Shown here: positions 25,535 through 35,600 of the stretch, one piece after another | How positions within the stretch are numbered: the stretch's first letter is position 1 | Layout: each line of letters starts with the position of its first letter | From: JAOUFP01 sp963801505 | Lineage (GTDB): Bacteria; Nitrospirota; Thermodesulfovibrionia; Thermodesulfovibrionales; UBA6898 | DNA: 64,000 nt | Assembly (NCBI GenBank): GCA_963801505.1 | Contig: CAWDEY010000016.1 | Coordinates: 62,001 to 126,000, forward strand | Reading direction: 5' to 3' | Notes under the pieces: model-generated | What the model was told of the DNA's origin: nothing | The model's input: the letters and a program-made list of their open reading frames with translations, nothing else | Database searches by the model: none | Program-made: the position numbers and the translations under genes

Positions 25535-26646
25535 TTACCTTCCTCCCATTTGGTGGCCATGACACCAAGGATGAAGACCACGGCGGCATAAACCCCAATG
25601 ATTGCAGAGGACCTCAGCGCGGCCATGTTGTCCTGAAACACCATCGAGGCCCGGAGACCCTCATTTACGTAATAAAGAGGCAGTGTCCTGGCTATCTTCT
25701 GCAGAAACCCGGGCATAAGCTCTATAGGGAAGAAGCTCCCCGAGAGGAACATCATCGGATAACTGATTGCGTTTGCGGATGCTGCCGCGCTCTGCGCCTC
25801 CTTAACAAAGCGGGTGAGTATCATACCGGTCCCAACAAACGCAAAGACGTCAAGCAAGACAAACCCAAAAAGCCAGGCGTCGATATGCAGGCTGACGTCA
25901 AATACAACGTAGCTCACCAGCAGCATCAAAATAGTGGATATGACTGCTAGTATGAAGTGGTACAGGATGTTTGAAAGTATCCAGTCGGTATGGGTAATGG
26001 GAGTTGTGGAGAGCTTCCTGATGACGCCCTTCTGTCTCAGTTCCGTGTCCGAGTCCACAGTGCCGAAAAGGCTCAGCGTCATAACCGACATCGCTATGAT
26101 GCCGGGGACGAAGAACTCTATGAAGCGGTATTTCCTGGTCAGTATCGATTTTTCGGCCGAACGGATAAACGGCGGGTTCCCCGACATCCTCTGGTTTATC
26201 CCGGCCAACACTGAGTTCAGGATGTCTTTCTTCGTGGCAACAGAAGAAGAGCTGGGGTCGTATACAAAGGTGATGGTTATGGATGCATTGAAGTCGTTGA
26301 ACACTATCCTCTGCATGAGGAGGCTTTCATAACCCTTTGGGATAACGAGGACAAGGTTCACTTTGCTGTCCCTGACGTACTTCGCGGCATCGACGCCAGG
26401 GTCCACTCTTGTTATCTTGAATTTCCCATTAAGCTCGAGGGCCTTGATGGCCTTTGCTGATGACTTTGTCTGGTCGAGGTCCTGCACACACAAGCGGTAT
26501 TCCATGCTGTCCTGGCTCATGAATATCGTACCGAAGACAAGTATAAGAATTATCGGGAACGCGAAAGTGAAGAACATGGTGGTCCTCTCGCGATAGAAGC
26601 CCATAAGCTTCACAATGAGATTTGCATTGATGATCCGCAGGTTCAT
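25531..26646 (-). CDS. ABC-2 type exporter permease
   Basis: The protein has 371 residues. One N-terminal membrane helix (about 22-42) is followed by a large extracytoplasmic domain (45-175) and a cluster of five helices (about 180-365), the plan of ABC-2 drug/polysaccharide/lipid exporters. Motif-like segments include FFVPGIIAMSVMTLSLFG and PMMFLSGSFFPIELMPGFLQKIARTLPLYY. It overlaps the ATPase gene by 4 bp upstream and the transferase gene by 4 bp downstream. It probably exports the product of the neighbouring megasynthase. Confidence 0.85.
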   Translation of the reverse strand: MNLRIINANLIVKLMGFYRERTTMFFTFAFPIILILVFGTIFMSQDSMEYRLCVQDLDQTKSSAKAIKALELNGKFKITRVDPGVDAAKYVRDSKVNLVLVIPKGYESLLMQRIVFNDFNASITITFVYDPSSSSVATKKDILNSVLAGINQRMSGNPPFIRSAEKSILTRKYRFIEFFVPGIIAMSVMTLSLFGTVDSDTELRQKGVIRKLSTTPITHTDWILSNILYHFILAVISTILMLLVSYVVFDVSLHIDAWLFGFVLLDVFAFVGTGMILTRFVKEAQSAAASANAISYPMMFLSGSFFPIELMPGFLQKIARTLPLYYVNEGLRASMVFQDNMAALRSSAIIGVYAAVVFILGVMATKWEEGK

Positions 26647-27590
26647 TGCGCCTCCATTTCCCCGGGAGCTTCCCTGAGCGCCTCGCCTGTGAGTTTCAGG
26701 AAAACCTCTTCAAGGTTAGGCTTCCGAACATCGAGGCCCTGGTACAGGGCACCGGCATCCTTGATCGCACTCAGTATCTTCTGTACATCGTACGTGTGCT
26801 CCACCCTGACCCTGATGCTTTTGTGTTTGTCAAGGACCGGCCCAAAGCCCATCTGCCGGATGATTTTAAGGACTTTATCATCTGGAGTCCTTAGCGTGAG
26901 GGACAGGTAATTAGCATTGGTTTCGATGAGATTTTCCGGCGAGCCCATGGAGATGATCTTTCCCTTCGAGATTATCGCGACCGTGTCTGCAAGAAGCTCT
27001 GCTTCCTCCATGTAGTGCGTTGTGAGAAATACAGACTTCCCTTTCTTCTTAAGACCCAGCAGGACCTCCCATACCTCGTGTCTGGCGCGCGGGTCTAGCC
27101 CTGTCGTAGGCTCATCAAGAAAAACGACCTCAGGGTCGTTTACGAGGGCAATCGCAATTCCCAGGCGCTGTTTCAGGCCGCCAGAGAGGTTTTTGTACTG
27201 CTCTTTGGTCTTGTCCTCGAGGTTCACCAGTTCAATCAAGCCATCGATATCTGTCTTTACGCTGAACAGCCGCGCGTAGTACTGCAGAGTCTCCCTGACC
27301 GTTATCCTGTCAAAAGAGCTGAACCCTTGAGGAAGGACGCCGATTCTACGGACGATGTCGCGTTTCTTCTTCGTAACGTCCATCCCAAGAAGGGCCACTT
27401 TCCCTGAAGTGGGCGGACGGATCGTCTCGATGATCTCGACTGTTGTAGTTTTGCCGGCGCCGTTTGGGCCCAGAAAGGCAAAGACCTCGCCTTTCCTGAC
27501 TGTAAAGGATATATCGTCCACTGCCAATAAATCCCCATAACGTTTGGTCAGTCTGTCGACCTCTATTGCGTATTCAGTTTCTTTGGTCAT
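26643..27590 (-). CDS. ABC exporter ATP-binding subunit
   Basis: This 315-residue ATPase has Walker A GPNGAGKTT, Q-loop region IGVLPQGFSSFDR, signature LSGGLKQRLGIAIAL, Walker B VVFLDEPTTGLD and switch His in LTTHYMEEAE. The DrrA-like C-terminal extension (DKVLKIIRQMGFGPV through LEEVFLKLTGEALRE) is typical of exporters of antibiotics and lipids. It is coupled by a 4-bp overlap to the permease. Confidence 0.9.
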   Translation of the reverse strand: MTKETEYAIEVDRLTKRYGDLLAVDDISFTVRKGEVFAFLGPNGAGKTTTVEIIETIRPPTSGKVALLGMDVTKKKRDIVRRIGVLPQGFSSFDRITVRETLQYYARLFSVKTDIDGLIELVNLEDKTKEQYKNLSGGLKQRLGIAIALVNDPEVVFLDEPTTGLDPRARHEVWEVLLGLKKKGKSVFLTTHYMEEAELLADTVAIISKGKIISMGSPENLIETNANYLSLTLRTPDDKVLKIIRQMGFGPVLDKHKSIRVRVEHTYDVQKILSAIKDAGALYQGLDVRKPNLEEVFLKLTGEALREAPGEMEAQ

Positions 27591-27594
27591 GGAT

Positions 27595-28764
27595 CTACAT
27601 TCCGGATATTTCGACTCTCTGTTTCTGGTCCTGCGGACGGCGTGCTCCCGCGGCCCCGGGCCGGAACCCGAGGTATCTTAAGACCTTCCCGATTACCGCC
27701 TGGTGCTCGAAAAGAAAACGGTCATACACTGTCAGACGGTGTCTGAATAAAATAAGGCTCGGGATAAGAGTCGCACCCATGTGTGCTTTGGTTTTCTCAG
27801 CGCCCTGCCCAGCCTGATAGAAAGGGATTTTTTGTTCCACACAGGTGCGGAGATTTTCAAGCCAGGACAAAACATAAAGGTTGTATTTGCGGCCGAGTCT
27901 GTAATCCATGCAGAAAAATATATCCACCATCACTTCCTGCTTTACTATGAGAAGGTTAAATGCAACCAGTTCTTCCTGGACAAAATAGAGGGTGTACTCT
28001 GCGCCAGGAATTCTCTCACAGATTTTCTCAAAAAATAAAAGGTTGTGCTCCCCAAACGCCGTGGGGGCTCGCTCCACTGTTTCCAGATAAAGCCTGTAGA
28101 TACTCTCAAGATATGGAGAAATATTCCGGCTTCGCACTATCCTGACTTCGTTGGAGACACGCATTTTACGGCGCAGGTCTTTTCTGGAGGCCTTTGAAAG
28201 GCTGCTTAAATACTCCTCCAGGCTGCTAAAAGTAATCGGCAGTCGGGCGCAAGGCATCCATGGCACCCTGTTGAACTTATTAAGAACTTCCCCCGGGAGT
28301 TTGGAGTTATGATTAAAGTTATAAAACACCATGACGTCGCTTTTACGTTCGGTCGCGAATATTTGCAGGGCGCCCAGGGCCATTTCCCATGCCGCCTCAA
28401 GGGTGTCTGCATCGATTTTAGGATCAATCCCTATTTCACTCCATCCCCCCTCTAACAACCCCACGCCTAATACACGTGGATGAAAAATTGAGGGGATGAG
28501 ACGGGCTGCCATTTTCAGCAATTTGTTGGTCCATCCCTTCGCAAAAGTTGACACATCATACAGGCATTCAAACAAAGGCAATAAAAGAACAGGAAGATCA
28601 TCTTTTGACACCACGATGCTCCGCAGGTTAAAACCATCAATGCCTGATTCCTGCAACAGGGAAAGGAGAGGTGCTGCGCTGGAAGGCTCCGGGAAAAGCA
28701 GCCCCAGTTCCGACGCGGATGCTCCGTCAAGCCGCGGCACGCACTTGCAGGTAAGCTTATTCAT
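27595..28764 (-). CDS. GNAT/BioF2-like acyltransferase
   Basis: The protein has 389 residues with two GNAT-like halves. The second contains YLSSLSKASRKDLRRKMR, LYLETVERAPTAFGEHNLLFFEKI, a central YFVQEELVAFNLLIV strand pair, and FYQAGQGAEKTKAHMGATL, which recall the BioF2/FemAB-like acetyltransferase group ('GNAT family, DUF482-like'). These transfer acyl or aminoacyl groups onto amines. It overlaps the phosphopantetheinyl transferase gene by 8 bp and is followed 4 bp later by the ABC ATPase gene. A role in modifying or releasing the megasynthase product is inferred from context. Confidence 0.7.
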   Translation of the reverse strand: MNKLTCKCVPRLDGASASELGLLFPEPSSAAPLLSLLQESGIDGFNLRSIVVSKDDLPVLLLPLFECLYDVSTFAKGWTNKLLKMAARLIPSIFHPRVLGVGLLEGGWSEIGIDPKIDADTLEAAWEMALGALQIFATERKSDVMVFYNFNHNSKLPGEVLNKFNRVPWMPCARLPITFSSLEEYLSSLSKASRKDLRRKMRVSNEVRIVRSRNISPYLESIYRLYLETVERAPTAFGEHNLLFFEKICERIPGAEYTLYFVQEELVAFNLLIVKQEVMVDIFFCMDYRLGRKYNLYVLSWLENLRTCVEQKIPFYQAGQGAEKTKAHMGATLIPSLILFRHRLTVYDRFLFEHQAVIGKVLRYLGFRPGAAGARRPQDQKQRVEISGM

Positions 28765-29602
28765 CGTAGCATTGATGTTGCAAATTCAGGAGGGCGACGG
28801 AAAACCACATTTTCCCCTTAGGATGCGAATGTACCCATATTGACCGGACGGCACCAGTTGGAAACCGTACCAGGGCCTTTCCTGATAAGCGCACAGGAAA
28901 AATATACCAGCCATTCCCCACTGCTGCCCTTTCTGAAGCCCCTTCTGCTGCCCGTTCTGTCGATGGATAGACGATGAGCTCCAGCGGACCCACGAGATGG
29001 AATGCGCATCCCAGGGCCTTGACTACAGCTTCCTTGACAGACCAGAGCAGGGCCGATGCATTTCCCAAATCTCCGCCGGTCAACCTCAGGGCATGCTGAA
29101 GTTCCTGTGGATGGAAAACCCGGTGAAAGGGGTATTTCCCCAGAAATTCGTGTGTCTCTGCCACGTCGATGCCGATATCAGAATCATCTGCACAAAGAGC
29201 AGCCCAGATTTTTCCTCCACCTTCGCTGAAGGATATGGCAGGACCCGGATTTTTCCCCAGCAGGAGATGGGGCCTGCCAAGCAGGCCGCGGACCACCTTA
29301 AGCTGACAAGCCGCTTTGTCGAAAGATTGAGAGTATTTCCAAAAAGGACTCTCAAGCGCCACGAGATAATCCCACAGGAAGGAGACGATCCGGAGTTTGA
29401 CCCCTTCCCTGCCCGTCCTGCATACTCTGCGGGTTTCGGAGCCAGATGGCCCACATGGCCCAAATGGTAAAGAAGCATAGAGCACAGGTCCCCTTCGATG
29501 AACGAATCTCATGCAATCAACGGTTAATCCATGGCAATCGCTTGGCATCTCCATACACGTCTTTCCCGAAAGCTGAGTTCTTTCCCGGCAATTAAGGTTC
29601 AT
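28757..29602 (-). CDS. 4'-phosphopantetheinyl transferase (Sfp type)
   Basis: The protein has 281 residues. The catalytic signature is present: IGIDVAETHEF (Mg-binding Asp) and, about 45 residues later, WSVKEAVVKALGCAF. Upstream, PGPAISFSEGGGKIWAAL fits the family's substrate strand. The first 60 residues are Cys-rich and odd, and the true start could be further in, but the ATGA overlap with the megasynthase stop supports the ATG at 29602. It would load the phosphopantetheine arm on the ACP of the adjacent synthase. Confidence 0.85.
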   Translation of the reverse strand: MNLNCRERTQLSGKTCMEMPSDCHGLTVDCMRFVHRRGPVLYASLPFGPCGPSGSETRRVCRTGREGVKLRIVSFLWDYLVALESPFWKYSQSFDKAACQLKVVRGLLGRPHLLLGKNPGPAISFSEGGGKIWAALCADDSDIGIDVAETHEFLGKYPFHRVFHPQELQHALRLTGGDLGNASALLWSVKEAVVKALGCAFHLVGPLELIVYPSTERAAEGASERAAVGNGWYIFPVRLSGKALVRFPTGAVRSIWVHSHPKGKMWFSVALLNLQHQCYDE

Positions 29603-32600
29603 TCCGAAACCCAGTGCATACGTATATTATGGACCTGCATGATGGTGATACCCTGATCGTCAATCCCTCTGGCGTCCCAATAGCAGTCCTCTCCGTCCTG
29701 TGCCCGCATGCGTGCTTCGAGGATTATCCGTTCTCCTGTCCGGCATTGGCGAACAAACCTCATCTCCCCTATTTCAGTGGGGATCATGGACCTTTGTTCC
29801 GACGGGTCCGTCAGCGCCATGTGGAAGCCTGCCAGCTGCAACAGGGCCTCGAATAGATAGGGAGAATATTGATATCTTGTGTCGCGTAGATTTGCGAAAT
29901 CACTTGTTTCCATGTAGATGGTCCGGCCACGCACAACTCCTCGCCCTGCACCCTCAAGAAACTCTATCACGCGATACCTGCCTTCAAGGCCGCTTCGGTC
30001 TTTGTACCATTTAAGCACTTTTTTATTGTCCATGGGCCCCGTCTGCAGTTCGTCCGACCTGACAGGAAAACCCGGCAGCACCTCCAATGAACACACTCCC
30101 CTGTTATCCACGCCGGCAAGGACCACCCGGCCCTCACAGTGAGGGATGAAGCGATCGGTCAATCTCCCGGCAGGGGAGATTTCCTGCGTTGAGAGAGAGA
30201 CCTCGCACAATATCTCCCGAAGGCCGTTACTTGCCCGGCGACAGGAGATCCTGGAAGTCCGTGGGACCCCGGGGGGACACTGGATCATATCTATGAGTCG
30301 CACCTGGCCAACACCTCGCACCTGCAGGTGGGGATACAGGAGCCGGGCAGCTTCCATGAATGTCTCCAGAACCATGGCGGCTGAGACCAGAGAGTGTTTG
30401 AGGAACTTAAAAGGCCTGTGGTCAGCGATCCAAAGGTCCTTCTCAAGGGAGAAAGACCTGAAGGCCTCCAGTTCTTCACGGCGAATGTCCAGGCAAGAGA
30501 TCTTTTCTATCATGGGGAAGTTTTCCTGACTGAAGGACATTGTACCTCCATCCAGTTCTCCGGAGAGTGAAGGACGGGCTGTATCCTTGACATTATTTGT
30601 GTCATTAATTAACGCTGTACTCACGGATGGCAGCCTCCTCATGAACATCACCCAAGCGTCTTCTGCGGGGGCCACAAAGAGCTCCCGGCAGAAAAGCCCG
30701 GCAAGCTCATTTACATGGATGTACTCCACGCCCTTCCGTTTCAGCAGCTCCCGTACCTCTGGATCATCGGCCATGCCAGCCCCCTCGACAGGGGGAAGAA
30801 ACAAGGCCTTGAACAGGATGTCGCTGTTTTTCCGGCGTAATTGTCTGAGTAAAGCAGACATCATCCGGTTGGCTGCAGCGTAGTTGGCCTGCCCGGGATT
30901 TCCCTGTATAGCGGCTGCTGAGGAGAGGCCCACGAAAAACCTCAAACCAGCCCCCTCAGCAGTTGACAACAGATTCCAGGCCCCGAGGAATTTGACGTCC
31001 GTGACCATGGAAAAGTCATCCGTGGGCATATGGCTTAGGAGACCGTCCCTGAGGACTCCGGCGCCGTGAATGATCCCGTCGATCCTGCCATAATGGCTTG
31101 CCACTTTGCCCAGGACAGCGCGGACCGCTTCAGGGTCGGTCACATCACAGGTATGGTACGTTGCCTCGATCCCTAAGGAGTGCAGATCGGCCAGGGTACT
31201 GACGATCTCCGATGCCCTGTGATCAGCACAAGACGCAGATGTCCTCCCCAGAAAGACCAGACGGGGACTAAAAGGCACAAGACAGCGGGCCAGGCGGGCG
31301 CTGATCCCGGTTGCGCCCCCGGACATGACTACAACGTCTCCAGGGCTTAGAGTCAGACTTGAAGACTCCCCGAAGACCGAGGGGGCCAGACTTCCCTCAG
31401 AAGTGAAGACCCCGCCATTACGGTGAATGATCTCCACAACCGGAAGTCCTCTGTCCAGAGCACTGCGCAGCGCAACGCGAAGGTCAGTGTTCCTCCCGAC
31501 CTCCAATGTGCGAAACTGGACCGATGGGTATTCCTGCGCTGCGCTTAGAAAAAGTCCGAGCAATCCTTCCGCCAGCAGCCGACCGGGAGTTTCGCTGTCT
31601 TCCCTGGAATGGACCAGCACAACGAACTTCTTGGCCGGGGACTGGAGAAATGTCTTCAGCGTTAAAAATAGGCCCCTCAAAAGCAGGGAAAGGGACTCTA
31701 TTCCCTTTAACTTTCCAGACCAGGCCTCAGGTAAGGTGATGATCATCCCGGCCAGTGACGTCAGACCCGATACTCTGTCTGCAGCCCTCAAGGCCCCTTC
31801 ATCGGTAAAAATATCATAACTTTCTTCCCCGGTATCGTTGCCCTTCATAAATAGCATTGGGATCGAATCAACCCCGTAATCCTGCCGTAATATATCTCTG
31901 ACATTTTTGGCAATCTCTTCACTGCTGTCCGGTGAGAGAAAAAGCACTTTCTCGCCCCGGCCCAATTTTATAGGGGCGGATGCCGAAAGCTCCACAGGAA
32001 CGTTCCTGAATATAAGGCGCTTTAAACTTGCCTCATCCTGTAAGGGTTTAAGGGTTTCATCCTGAGCTAAGCCGGATTCAGCCTCCTTGGTGAGCGGAGG
32101 CAGGCTGGGACATTCTTCTCTGGTTTCCCTGTAGACTATCTCGGAAACCTTCCGGGCGATGTCCCTTACGGTGCGGACATTTATAAAATCCTCCAGTTCA
32201 ATAGTGATCCCGAACTGGCGCTCCGCTGCATCCATGATTATAGGGAGACGGCTGGAGCGAATGGAGAGGTCCCTTCTTAGGTCCATATCAGGCTGGATTT
32301 CTTCCCTGTTGAATCCTGTAGTGTCCATAATGATCTGAATAAGCGCCTCTATATAGTCCTGATGCCCACGTTCCGGACGCTCTGGCTCCTGATGTCCGGG
32401 CGTTTCGGCGGGGACTCTGGAGGCCTGTCTGTTTTGGGTGTTGCGGCAGGATGCGGGAGCATTCCTGGATGCAGAGAGAGAAACAAACTCCGGTTCTCTG
32501 TGGACCTTCAAATGCCCCTGAACGAAAAGTTGAGCAAGGGCGCTATTGTAGGTAAGACCCTCTGCGCAAGGCAGGCAAGTCTGGATACATGCGGCTTCAG

Positions 32601-35600
32601 GCAGCGTGTCTGCAATGAGATTGCTTAATATATCGCCGGGCCCCACCTCCAGGCAGAGTCGGACCCCGTAGTTCTGCCAAAGGGTCTGCACATTATTCAT
32701 CCAATGGACGGTAGATTCCAAATGGGCCATAAGTATACGTCTGATCTCATTGGGATCTGATGGATATGGTGCCATGGTCGTATTGGAGATGACAGGAATC
32801 TGCGGGGAATGAAATGGGATTGTGGCAACGTAGGCCTCTAATTCATCATGGATGACCCTCATAATAGGAGAGTGGAAAGCCATGCTCACACGTAAAAGCG
32901 TGGACCTGTATCCGATCTCTTTCAGGCTGTTTCCGAAATTTTTGATTGCCTTTGTATGGCCGCTCAGGACGACCTGTTTCGGTGAATTGATATTGCTTAT
33001 GTGAACGTCATTTTGGCCCTGGAGCATCTCTTTAAGCAGCTCCAGCGGGGCATCGGTGGCTGCCATGACGCCGGGGTCCCCGTGCATGGCAGCGGCCTTG
33101 TCCATGCACATGGCCCTCTTATTCACAATGCGAAACCCGTCCTCCAGGCAATAGACTCCAGCCAGGCACAAGGCGGTCAGCTCGCCCAAACTGTGGCCGG
33201 CCATGACCACGGGATGAATACCAAGGGTGATGAGGTATCTGGCCATTGCGTGTTCCATGGCAAAGGTGGCAGGTTGCTGCCACCGGGTCTTTTGAAGGTT
33301 TTCCTCCTGATCGTAGAACATCAGATCAAGGAGATCAAAGTCCGCTGCGGCCGCAGCCCGGTCCATCCACTCCCTGATGACGGGAAAGGACTCATACAGT
33401 TCCCGCCCCATTCCTCCATACTGTGCCCCCTGTCCGGGAAATACAAAGGCAAGAGGCAGGACCGGCAGGTCCTCACGGCCCATAAAAATCCCCTTCTGCG
33501 AGAGAGACCTCAATATACTGGGTGAGGCGATTGCTGCTTCGGCAAGGGGGGCCGACCTCTCGATGCTTGCGAGCGCCTCCTCGTCTGATTGCGCCACGAC
33601 AGCCATCCGGAAGTTACGGCCTTCGATCTCAGTCCTGAAGAAAGAGACGCCCCCAAATGTGGGAATGAGAGTGGAGTCCCCAAACCAATTCTCTCTATCA
33701 AGACTGTGTTCTCTGCCAGAAGAGACCAGAACCGTACCTACTTCATCCATACTCTGCTCCACCTGCACGACGTAGTTGGAACCTCCAAACCCGAAGGCGT
33801 TGACCTGAAGCCTTCGTGGCTGGTTGTTCCTGACCTTCCAATCAAGCGGCTCAGGGGCGATGAGAAGACCCGATCCGTTTAAGCCTATTTCGGGATCTGT
33901 ATGCATATAATTGAGAGTAGGAGGGAAAACCCCTGCCTTCATGGCAGTGATTCCCCGAATGAGGCTATTAATGCCCGCGGCGCCCAGTGTATGTCCGATT
34001 TGGGATTTAAATGAAGTGAGCACTGTGCGTTTGGAGGAATTAAAAAATGTCTTAAGCGCCCGCACCTCCTCCACATCCCCTTGCCGCGTGCTCGTGGCAT
34101 GGCATTCCACGAGGTCCACAGCATCAGGCCCGTAATTTGTATCGCGGAAAGAGGCGCGCATGGCCATCTCCTGGCTGGCATGGGAGGACTCCACCATGCC
34201 CAGGTCATTGTTGCTCGCTCCCATGCCTGTGATAACAGCGTGGACAAGCGCCCCCCGTGAACGGGCAATGCTTTCCCGCTCGATTACGATCATTCCGCCG
34301 CCTTCGCCAAGCACCATGCCATCTCGTTTTGCATCAAAGGGACGAGAGGTCTCGCGAGGGGGTCTTTCCTGTCCGGACAGACCAAAGAGTGCCCCGAGCG
34401 CAGAGAATTCCAGAAAATGCAGGTGGGTAAGATTGTCCTCGCCCCCTCCGACAATAGCAGCATCGATGAGACCGGTCCGGACCATCTGGATGGCGCTGTG
34501 CAAAGCGACCAACGCGGTTGCGCAGGCCGCGGAGACGGCAAAGCTTGGCCCCATAAACCCATACCTGTTGCAGATGAAGCCGGCAGCCGCACAGTTGAGT
34601 CTGCCAAGGAGTGAAGTGTCGTCCGGGGCCATACGTCCGGACTTCAACTCCTGTTCGATGGCCATCAACTGACCTGGCGTGAGGTCAACGGCCTTCCTGA
34701 TGTCTTCGAGGATGTCGTGAACGTATGCCCTGATGTGAATATTGGGGAGTGTCCCTGCCGCCTCTCCCGAGTTCTGGGAGATGATGACAGCGATTCGTTC
34801 GCGTGGGATATCGGATTCCAGGATACCTGAGGCCCGGATGGCCCTGTCCGCCAGCCACATTGTGGTCTTTGTGGCCTGGGTCATGGTCCGGAAATCCTGG
34901 GGTGGGATGCCGAGTTCGTTGCGCGAGATATCAAAGTCCAGAAAGGCTCCCACCTGGCAGTAGGTCTTGTCCGGAACATGCGGCCGGGGATCATAAAAAC
35001 GCCTGTGGTCCCACCGGGAGGCCGGAACCAATTTAATCCCGCTTTGCATGTCCAGACTTGCAGCCCAGACCTCCTCCGGGCTCTTCCCGAGGGCATTGAC
35101 GATGCTCATGCCTGTGATAGCAATTCTTTCGTGCAAATCTTTATAGGGGGCCAACCTGGCAAGGCCGTGGCCAAATTGCGAATACGGGGTTTCTGTAAAG
35201 CACTGATGCAGCACAAGCGGGCCTTCAGCCAGCTCGCGATGAAAGGACCGCAGCGACTGGACCTTCGCAATTAGGCCAGCACAGGCACCGCTCATGAATT
35301 GACCGCGCTGCAGACACACCTGCTCATCAAGGGGCATCCCGCTTGATCGGTCAAATCCCCTGGCCGCGGCGAAGAGACTCCCTGCAGCCATCTGTTCCAT
35401 TTTCATCCGGAAGGACTGCTCGTCCTGACGGCCTGTCGTGAACTCCCTCTCAAGAGACAAAACAGCGGCTACCCGCGGGGTCCTCAGGGACCGCACACGC
35501 AGTCCGGTGCCCCGGCCCGAAACAACCGTCCCCCCCTGCTGCGATTCTACAATCATACGTTGGTAGAGCGCAGTAAGGGCGCCAGTCTCGACGATTTCCT

